Shown piece by piece: positions 1 through 4,552 of a stretch of 8,683 nucleotides of DNA. Under the pieces are notes generated by a model. The model was not told the origin of the DNA, made no database searches, and saw only the letters and a list, made by a program, of their open reading frames with translations. Position 1 is the stretch's first letter. Every line of letters starts with the position of its first letter. This DNA comes from Candidatus Woesearchaeota archaeon (GTDB taxonomy: Archaea > Nanobdellota > Nanobdellia > Woesearchaeales > JACPBV01). The translations under genes were made by a program, and so were the position numbers. The stretch is taken from contig JAHWIN010000023.1 of the NCBI GenBank assembly GCA_019322475.1, positions 1 through 8,683 of the forward strand. The letters run 5' to 3'.

Positions 1-126
1 ATCATTTGAAAATGCCTGGTAGTAGAAGGGAGATTCCCCACCTAAATCTCTGTTTGTTCCCTCAATCAACTGATATCTAACTACATACAAGACGTTTGGA
101 TTTCTTGGCTGATTATCTAGCTGCAT
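1..126 (-). CDS. N-terminal part of an unidentified protein, cut by the window edge
   Basis: Reading the minus strand from an ATG at 126-124, all 42 codons to the window edge are open. They give a plausible protein start, beginning MQLDNQPRNPNVLYVVRYQL and continuing with an aromatic-rich stretch (PFYYQAF at residues 33-39). An in-frame TAG at 168-166 limits any upstream extension, and the only other candidate start between them is a TTG at 144-142. The ATG is preferred because an A/T-rich TATA-like element lies about 29 bp upstream, the distance expected for a leaderless archaeal mRNA; only a weak GGT lies just before the ATG. The gene diverges from apt across about 150 bp. I do not recognise the family, and with only the first 42 residues no function can be inferred. 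Confidence 0.6.
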   Translation of the reverse strand, partial: MQLDNQPRNPNVLYVVRYQLIEGTNRDLGGESPFYYQAFSND

Positions 127-149
127 TTTACCTTTGGAAAGCAAGTTCC

Positions 150-161
150 ATTTAAAAAAAT
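150..161 (-). promoter_or_regulatory. Candidate TATA box for the left-edge minus-strand gene
   Basis: Read on the minus strand this is a T-run followed by AAA, centred near 155, about 29 bp before the ATG at 126. That spacing places the transcription start at or next to the start codon. The element is degenerate, so confidence is modest. Confidence 0.4.
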
Positions 162-177
162 TATCCTAATCAGCCTA

Positions 178-193
178 CAATCAGGCAAGATTG
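178..193. repeat. Short inverted repeat between the divergent promoters
   Basis: CAATC at 178-182 is mirrored by GATTG at 189-193 with a 6-nt spacer. It sits between the TATA-like elements of the left-edge gene (near 155) and apt (near 225), where an operator would lie. The arms are only 5 bp, so chance is a real alternative. Confidence 0.25.
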
Positions 194-220
194 TCCTGAA
201 ACAGCCCCATCTTAACTAAA

Positions 221-230
221 AATATTTAAA
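221..230 (+). promoter_or_regulatory. Candidate TATA box for the apt operon
   Basis: The sequence AATATTTAAA, preceded by an A-rich BRE-like stretch (CTAAAA), is centred near 225. This predicts transcription from about 251 and a leader of roughly 27 nt. That leader would include a short inverted repeat (ATCGT 247-251, ACGAT 257-261) and the G-rich ribosome binding site at 266-271. Confidence 0.5.
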
Positions 231-277
231 GAATGGCGTTATAGCCATCGTATCAAACGATTAACGGGGGGATCATC

Positions 278-799
278 ATGGACCTAAAATCTAAGATAAG
301 GACAGTTCCGCATTGGCCTATAGAGGGAGTTATGTTCAGGGATATCACTACCCTGCTGCAGGATGGAGAGGCTTTCAGGCACTGCTGCGACGAGCTCTAT
401 AAAAGGTATAAGGATGAGAAGATAGATGTTGTTGTGGGGCTTGAGAGCAGGGGGTTTATATTTGGGGCTGTGCTTGCCTACAAGCTGGGAGTTGGATTTG
501 TGCCTATAAGAAAGCCGGGAAAGCTTCCTCATAAGACGATAAGCGCGGAGTTTGAGAAGGAATACGGCAAGGACAAGATGGAGATGCATGAGGATGCGAT
601 AAAAGAAGGGGATAAGGTCCTGGTTGTCGATGACCTTATAGCGACAGGAGGAACGATATCTGCGGCCATAAAGCTTATAGAGCAGCTTAAAGGGGATGTT
701 GTGGAGTGCGCATTCATAATAGACCTTCCTGACCTTAACGGGAAGGAGAAGATAAAAGGATATAAGATATTCACGATGGTCGAGTTTGAAGGGGGATAG
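278..799 (+). CDS. apt: Adenine phosphoribosyltransferase
   Basis: This cytosolic purine-salvage enzyme joins adenine to PRPP, giving AMP and pyrophosphate. At 173 residues it has the usual APRT length. The type I phosphoribosyltransferase PRPP loop is clear (VLVVDDLIATGGT, residues 114-126). The APRT-typical GLESRGF (54-60) and VPIRKPGKLP (75-84) are also present, and the N-terminal WPIEGVMFRDIT (13-24) matches the family's P-x-PGxxFRDIT region, with E replacing the usual proline. The ATG at 278 follows a run of six G with a 6-nt gap (266-271), a strong ribosome binding site. The MTA phosphorylase gene follows within 30 bp on the same strand, and its product would supply the adenine. This pairing favours adenine over guanine or xanthine as substrate. 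The assignment is secure from motifs; the operon is inferred from spacing. Confidence 0.96.
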   Translation: MDLKSKIRTVPHWPIEGVMFRDITTLLQDGEAFRHCCDELYKRYKDEKIDVVVGLESRGFIFGAVLAYKLGVGFVPIRKPGKLPHKTISAEFEKEYGKDKMEMHEDAIKEGDKVLVVDDLIATGGTISAAIKLIEQLKGDVVECAFIIDLPDLNGKEKIKGYKIFTMVEFEGG

Positions 800-828
800 A
801 TGAGTATAGCAAAAGCGGGGTGGTAAGG

Positions 829-1620
829 ATGGTAAAGATCGGGATAATAGGGGGAAGCGGATTAGAGGACCCCAAGATATTAAAGGATGCTAAAGAGATC
901 GAGGTAGGAACAAAATTCGGCGTTCCATCCTCTGCTTTGACTGTCGGAAAGGTGGGTGATATCAGTGTTGTTATATTGTCAAGGCACGGAAAGAAGCATT
1001 CCATACATCCGGGCAATGTGAACTACAGGGCTAACATAATGGCGCTAAAGGATCAGGGATGCACGCATATAATAGCTTCGAGCGCATGCGGCTCATTAAG
1101 GGAAGATATAAAGCCCGGCGACTTTGTCGTTGTTGACCAGTTCATAGACAGGACAAACGGAAGGCAGAGCACTTTCTATGACAAGGACAGTGTGGCGCAT
1201 ATCCCGATGGCAGAGCCTTTCTGCTGTGAATCGAGAGATGTGTTGTATGAAGCCGGGAAGAAACTGAACCTTAAGGTCCATGAGAAAGGGACAGTTGTCA
1301 CAATACAGGGCCCAAGGTTCTCCACAAAGGCAGAGTCAAGCCTGTTCAGGAGCTGGAACTGTGATGTCATAAACATGTCAACAGTCCCTGAATGTGTCCT
1401 TGCAAGAGAGGCAGGGATATGCTATGCTGTCATCTGTATGGCAACTGACTATGACTGCTGGCATGAGACAGAAGAGAATGTGGATATCCAGGCTGTCCTA
1501 AAGACTTTCAGGCAGAATGCCAAGAAAGTGGTTGAGCTTTTCCTGAAGGCTATACCCATGATAAAAGAGAATCCTGAATGCAGCTGCAGGAAGGATATAA
1601 AGAGTGCTGTGATAAGCTGA
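829..1620 (+). CDS. mtnP: S-methyl-5'-thioadenosine phosphorylase
   Basis: It phosphorolytically cleaves methylthioadenosine, a by-product of polyamine synthesis from SAM, to adenine and 5-methylthioribose 1-phosphate. The start MVKIGIIGGSGLEDP is typical of the family, so ATG 829 is preferred over the in-frame GTG at 820; GGGGTGGT (817-824) is then its ribosome binding site. From ATG 829 it is 263 residues. Visible motifs are GGSG (8-11), the phosphate-binding RHG (52-54) with HPGNVNYRANI (60-70), SSACGS (84-89), and TDYDCW (206-211). The two Asp residues of that last motif mark adenine-type specificity, in contrast to the Asn of guanosine/inosine PNPs. Near the C-terminus is CSC (251-253); a CxC disulfide is known in some hyperthermophilic archaeal homologues. 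One oddity is TIQGPRFS (158-165), where I recall Glu, not Gln, at the third position in most homologues. It lies 29 nt after apt, so it is probably co-transcribed. Confidence 0.94.
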   Translation: MVKIGIIGGSGLEDPKILKDAKEIEVGTKFGVPSSALTVGKVGDISVVILSRHGKKHSIHPGNVNYRANIMALKDQGCTHIIASSACGSLREDIKPGDFVVVDQFIDRTNGRQSTFYDKDSVAHIPMAEPFCCESRDVLYEAGKKLNLKVHEKGTVVTIQGPRFSTKAESSLFRSWNCDVINMSTVPECVLAREAGICYAVICMATDYDCWHETEENVDIQAVLKTFRQNAKKVVELFLKAIPMIKENPECSCRKDIKSAVIS

Positions 1621-1672
1621 GTTAGCCTGAAAGAAAGGTGTAATCGGAAAGGGCAGGAGAATGAGGTTTCAT

Positions 1673-1692
1673 AGGATTATCATAGAAATCCT
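1673..1692. other. Small stem-loop between convergent genes
   Basis: AGGATT (1673-1678) is mirrored by AATCCT (1687-1692) around an 8-nt loop. It lies in the 85-bp gap between the ends of the phosphorylase gene and the converging dehydrogenase gene. A 3'-end processing or termination role is possible, but no T-run, the usual archaeal terminator signal, follows on either strand. Confidence 0.3.
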
Positions 1693-1705
1693 GATGAAAA
1701 GAGCC

Positions 1706-2704
1706 TTACCGGGCATTCGGCTCGATAACAACCTTCAAAGAATCTTTTGCCTGTGAAGCTATATTAAATCCGTCCTGTATCCTATCCAAAGGAAGCCTGT
1801 TTGTTATCATACTTTTTACATCTATCTTCTTTTCCTTTATGAGGCCAAGAGAATCCTTAAGGTCCTGGGGGGCTGCTCCGTAGCTTGAAGTTAATGTAAG
1901 CTCGTTTCTCCATAGATCCACTGAAGGGACCTTAAAATCTTCAGATGGTATGGCAAAGAAAAGGATAGTCCCTTTCTTGTCTATGCAGCTGAATGCCTGC
2001 CCGACAGCTTTCATGGCTCCTGTGCAGATTATTATCCTTTCAGCCTTGATGTTCAGCTTACCATCTGAACCGCTTTTAGAAACATCTATTGCCTCATCGG
2101 CTCCAAATTCTATAGCCTTTTTCAGCCTATACCCATTTATGTCGGTTGCAATCACTTTGGCTCCCTTGAGCTTTGCAAGCTGGATGTTCATAAGGCCTGA
2201 AACACCAGAGCCCAAGACGAGGACCGTATGCCCTTCCTTAATCCCTACCAGGTTCTGCCCCCTTACACAGCAGGCCAGCGGCTCTATCATCGCCCCTTCT
2301 TCATAAGAAAGTGGGCCTAAGGGATAAGTTCCGTTCTCAACATTTATCCTTGGTATCCGTATGAATTCTGAGAATCCGCCAGGGTCATAATTTCCATTGT
2401 GCAATGTTTCGCAGGCAGTATGGTTTCCTGACATGCAGTACCTGCATCTATTGCAGGGAACATGATGGGAAACAAAAACCCTTTCGCCGGGCTTAAACTT
2501 ATCAGATTTTGATTCCTCCACTATTCCGGCTATCTCATGGCCAAGGACCCTTGGAGCTTTCTTTATCCTGTACCATTCCATTATGTCTGTGCCGCAGATG
2601 CCTGAAGCCATGACCTTTACCAAAAGCTCTCCTTCTGATATAGGGGGCTTTTCACGCTCCTCTATCCTTATGTCATTATTATTATAATAGACCGCTGTTT
2701 TCAT
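1706..2704 (-). CDS. Zinc-dependent alcohol/polyol dehydrogenase (MDR family)
   Basis: This is a medium-chain dehydrogenase of 332 residues that would oxidise an alcohol or polyol with a nicotinamide cofactor in the cytosol. The GroES-like catalytic domain carries GICGTD (35-40, zinc ligand C37), GHE (55-57) and IEPLACC (140-146). Four cysteines at 84, 87, 90 and 98 form the structural zinc lobe. The Rossmann fold follows with LGSGVSG (164-170), and an acidic residue ends the second strand (ATDIN, D188), which suggests NAD rather than NADP. The features fit the sorbitol/threonine dehydrogenase-like branch, but the substrate cannot be read from sequence. No Shine-Dalgarno precedes the ATG; a TATA box centred about 27 bp upstream implies a leaderless mRNA. 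It converges on the apt-mtnP unit and stands alone on its strand. Confidence 0.92.
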   Translation of the reverse strand: MKTAVYYNNNDIRIEEREKPPISEGELLVKVMASGICGTDIMEWYRIKKAPRVLGHEIAGIVEESKSDKFKPGERVFVSHHVPCNRCRYCMSGNHTACETLHNGNYDPGGFSEFIRIPRINVENGTYPLGPLSYEEGAMIEPLACCVRGQNLVGIKEGHTVLVLGSGVSGLMNIQLAKLKGAKVIATDINGYRLKKAIEFGADEAIDVSKSGSDGKLNIKAERIIICTGAMKAVGQAFSCIDKKGTILFFAIPSEDFKVPSVDLWRNELTLTSSYGAAPQDLKDSLGLIKEKKIDVKSMITNRLPLDRIQDGFNIASQAKDSLKVVIEPNAR

Positions 2705-2725
2705 CAGGCATTTAGTTGTTTAGGA

Positions 2726-2736
2726 TTTTATATAAA
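2726..2736 (-). promoter_or_regulatory. TATA box of a leaderless promoter for the dehydrogenase gene
   Basis: The near-palindromic TTTATATAAA on the minus strand is centred at about 2731, 27 bp upstream of the A of the start codon at 2704. A GCGAAATC stretch just upstream resembles an archaeal BRE. The spacing places transcription start at the ATG itself, in keeping with the lack of a ribosome binding site. Confidence 0.65.
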
Positions 2737-2740
2737 GATT

Positions 2741-2848
2741 TCGCTGGACAAATCTACTGCTTTTTTTGATAATTGGATAAGAGAGAATCCAGATGCAAAG
2801 ATACTTGTTTTTGACGGGGCGAACAAGTTAGCTGTATATAATAGATAG
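2741..2848 (+). pseudogene. Possible C-terminal remnant of a decayed gene
   Basis: An open stretch ending in TAG at 2846-2848 translates to a protein-like tail that includes FFDNWIRENPDAK followed by ILVFDGANKLAVYN. It has balanced charged and hydrophobic residues and codons like those of neighbouring genes (ATA, AAG, AGA, GAG). There is no ATG or GTG in frame near its start, and upstream the frame runs into the dehydrogenase promoter and its antisense. It may be the tail of a gene whose front was lost when the dehydrogenase arrived, or a chance open stretch of about 36 codons. I do not recognise the family. Confidence 0.3.
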
Positions 2849-2914
2849 TACTGCCATATATAATATCAATAGACAGAAACAGAAATCAGAGGAGAAATGG
2901 TGAGGCAAATATTA

Positions 2915-3035
2915 TGGGGCTGCCCGGATTTGAACCGGGGACCACTAGCTGTCCGTCTCATGATCAGAGATATAAGGCACCTCTATGTCAACGAACCCCG
3001 AGCTAGTATCATGTTCCAAGCTAGACCACAGCCCC
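2915..3035 (-). tRNA. Intron-containing tRNA, probably tRNA-Pro (anticodon GGG)
   Basis: On the minus strand a full cloverleaf can be folded. The acceptor GGGGCTG pairs with CAGCCCC, with discriminator A. The D-arm GTCTAGCTTGG...TGAT has the archaeal tRNA-Pro pattern, including an unpaired T13/T22. The anticodon stem is CTAGC/GCTAG, the variable loop TGGTC, and the T-arm CCCGG-TTCAAAT-CCGGG. About 45 extra bases lie in the anticodon loop. Removing 2951-2995 gives a 76-nt tRNA with loop TCGGGGA, anticodon GGG, G37 and an unusual C33. Slipping the stem to ACTAG/CTAGT would restore T33 with anticodon CGG but shortens the 25-27 joint and variable loop. Both readings give proline. CCA is not encoded. 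A pyrimidine-rich tract lies downstream on the minus strand (about 2872-2900) and may serve termination. Confidence 0.88.
2951..2995 (-). other. Predicted tRNA intron (about 45 nt)
   Basis: The limits assume the canonical archaeal position between bases 37 and 38. Inside, GTTCGT pairs with ACGGAC (6 bp; its first G belongs to the exon side), and TAGAG can pair with CTCTG further in. The expected bulge-helix-bulge is not clean: between the anticodon stem and this helix there are five unpaired bases on one side and one on the other. Exact splice sites are therefore uncertain by a few bases. Confidence 0.55.
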
Positions 3036-3075
3036 AGACTTAGGCGCCGCTTCTTCAGTTAAGAATAACAGGAGG

Positions 3076-3082
3076 TTTATAA
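3076..3082 (-). promoter_or_regulatory. Candidate TATA box for the tRNA gene
   Basis: TTATAAA on the minus strand is centred at 3079. This predicts initiation near 3053 and a 5' leader of roughly 17 nt ahead of the tRNA, removable by RNase P. The surrounding DNA is AT-rich, so other TATA-like words exist. Confidence 0.4.
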
Positions 3083-3237
3083 TTGTTTGTAAATATTGCA
3101 TAGATTTTTGGCTTATAGAAAATTTTATATTATTTTTGGTGACCCTTATCTGTTGAAAATCATAGATTGTTTAGTGTTTTGCCAAAAAATTCGTGTAAAA
3201 GAGTGGCGACATAATTTATATTTTAACTACCATAAAG

Positions 3238-3248
3238 TTTATATATTA
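3238..3248 (+). promoter_or_regulatory. Candidate TATA box for the surface-protein locus
   Basis: TTTATATATTA is centred near 3242 and predicts transcription from about 3268, leaving a 35-nt leader that contains the GGAGGGG ribosome binding site (3291-3297). A second TATA-like word lies at 3213-3224. No comparable element is seen in the GC-richer gap before the second repeat protein, so both genes may use this promoter. Confidence 0.5.
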
Positions 3249-3302
3249 GTTGTGTATTAAAGAATAATAACAATATTACTAAATTATTAAGGAGGGGATT
3301 TT

Positions 3303-4451
3303 ATGATGAGAAAACTGGTTGTTTTTGGACTGATATTGATTTTTCTTTTGAGCGGCTGCAAAGAGATAAAAGAGCTTTACGGAATAGAGGCTCCCGGCAG
3401 CGAGGAATATGTCCCTATCGAAGCTATAAAGGTCAAGGAGTCTGAGGGTATAACAGAACAGCCTGCTTCCAAGGAAGAGGACATACCTGAGATAGAGGAG
3501 ATAGTAGAGGAGATAATCGAAGAGATAGACAAGGAAGAGGCCAAAGAAAAGGCAGCTGAAGTGGCTGAGGAAGAGAAGGCCGAGGAGACCAAAGAGGAAG
3601 AAGTTAAAAAGGCTGAGGAAGAAGCTCCTGAAAAGCCAGCCGGGTTGAAGGGAAAAGAGGCTAAGGTCCTTATCATCAAAGAGACAGAAACTGTCTCATT
3701 AAAGCCGAAAGCTACCGACCCTGACGGAGACACGCTTACTTTTGCATATACAAAGCCTATAGATGATAATGGAAAGTGGGAGACAACATACGGCTCTGCC
3801 GGGGAATATACTGTAACGATAACTGCATCTGACGGGGAATTGAGCTCTACAAAGGATGTCCTTATCATCGTAAACAAGAAGGAAGAGGTACCTGTCATAG
3901 ATGTTTTTTCTCCTGAAAAGGACTCATTGGAAGCAAATGAAAACTCAAAGATAGAGTTCAGCATAAAGGCTTCTGACCTGAATGGTGACCCATTGACATA
4001 CTTATGGAAGCTTGATGGTGCAGACGTCTCTAAAACCGAGGCATACACATATGACATCAGCTATGATGACGCAGGCCAGCATACTGTCAAGGCCCTGGTT
4101 TCAGACGGTGTTAAAGAGACAAGCAGGATATGGTCATTAAAGGTCGAGAATGTCAACAGGAAGCCTATACTTGAGAAGATAACAGATATCAGGATAAAGG
4201 AAACGGAAAAATTTATCTTAGAGCCAAAGGCATCTGACCCGGACAGCGATGCGCTGGAGTTCAGCCTGGACAGCGATAAGTTCAAGAAAGAAGGGGGCAG
4301 GTTTGAATGGGAAACAGGCTATGATGATTCAGGGGAGTATTCTGTCACTGTAACAGCATCTGACGGGACAGACAAGGCAATCCAGACCGTCAAGCTTACT
4401 GTAGATAATGTCAACAGGGCTCCTGAGATACTGGATATCACTTTAGGGTAG
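3303..4451 (+). CDS. Surface lipoprotein with acidic stalk and three Ig-like (PKD/cadherin-like) repeats
   Basis: This is a 382-residue exported protein. The signal peptide is basic, then hydrophobic, and ends in the lipobox LSGC (16-19), so C19 is the likely lipidated anchor residue. Residues about 58-112 are almost all Glu, Lys, Ala and Ile, a charged stalk or coiled coil. Three beta-sandwich repeats follow at about 119-194, 196-286 and 287-373. Each has an acidic turn (DPDGD 139-143, DLNGD 225-229, DPDSD 312-316) and a closing TASDG or VSDG motif, as in calcium-binding PKD/cadherin-like folds. The linker NRAP (371-374) is followed by only eight residues, as if a fourth repeat had been cut short. 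Ribosome binding site GGAGGGG (3291-3297) serves ATG 3303, with ATG 3306 as an alternative. Binding partner unknown; a structural or adhesive surface role is inferred. Confidence 0.88.
   Translation: MMRKLVVFGLILIFLLSGCKEIKELYGIEAPGSEEYVPIEAIKVKESEGITEQPASKEEDIPEIEEIVEEIIEEIDKEEAKEKAAEVAEEEKAEETKEEEVKKAEEEAPEKPAGLKGKEAKVLIIKETETVSLKPKATDPDGDTLTFAYTKPIDDNGKWETTYGSAGEYTVTITASDGELSSTKDVLIIVNKKEEVPVIDVFSPEKDSLEANENSKIEFSIKASDLNGDPLTYLWKLDGADVSKTEAYTYDISYDDAGQHTVKALVSDGVKETSRIWSLKVENVNRKPILEKITDIRIKETEKFILEPKASDPDSDALEFSLDSDKFKKEGGRFEWETGYDDSGEYSVTVTASDGTDKAIQTVKLTVDNVNRAPEILDITLG
3475..3640 (+). repeat. Low-complexity Glu/Lys-coding tract
   Basis: Purine-rich imperfect repeats of GAG, GAA and AAG units, including several GAGATA words near 3489-3530, encode the acidic stalk of the lipoprotein. 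Such tracts can vary in length by slippage, which would change how far the repeats stand from the membrane. Confidence 0.6.
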
Positions 4452-4472
4452 GCTTTTGGGTATCCTAAAAGC
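4452..4472 (+). other. Strong hairpin directly after the lipoprotein stop codon
   Basis: Starting at the base after TAG, GCTTTTGGG pairs with CCTAAAAGC across a TAT loop: nine pairs including one G-T. It could mark a 3' end, protect or process the mRNA, or lower expression of the next gene. No T-run follows directly; a short T5 tract occurs only at 4533-4537. Confidence 0.55.
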
Positions 4473-4552
4473 TATCGCAGCTGGGGGGTTTCGTAGGCCG
4501 GACAAGATTCCTGCCATGGGATCTTCCTGTTCTTTTTAAGCGGGGGGTATGA

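Noticed and set aside
800..826. Mini-frame of eight codons (MSIAKAGW) between apt and the phosphorylase gene
   Set aside because: It directly follows the apt stop and has GGGGG upstream, but its length and content are within chance and no leader-peptide logic is evident.
820..828. GTG start of the MTA phosphorylase
   Set aside because: It falls inside the ribosome binding site of ATG 829, which matches the family's usual N-terminus.
1661..1756. 31-residue plus-strand frame (MRFHRIIIEIL...) with a CAGGAG site upstream
   Set aside because: It runs mostly antisense into the dehydrogenase gene and contains the intergenic stem-loop; short, with no recognisable content.
2897..3043. Plus-strand 48-codon reading frame beginning MVRQILWGCPDLNRGP with a GGAG site upstream
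   Set aside because: It is the antisense of the tRNA gene; CPDLNRG is the typical false translation of a tRNA T-arm complement.
3139..3145. GGTGACC palindrome in the 3036-3302 gap
   Set aside because: A 7-bp odd palindrome with no relation to a promoter or repeat; likely chance.
3377..4057. Long minus-strand frame (226 codons) opposite the lipoprotein
   Set aside because: It is Ser-rich low complexity produced by the complement of Glu/Lys and Asp codons in the real gene; no promoter or family features.
4447..4538. Alternative-frame open stretch after the lipoprotein stop that might continue it by frameshift
   Set aside because: Its translation does not resemble an Ig-like repeat, it begins at no slippery sequence that I can see, and it ends before the next gene.
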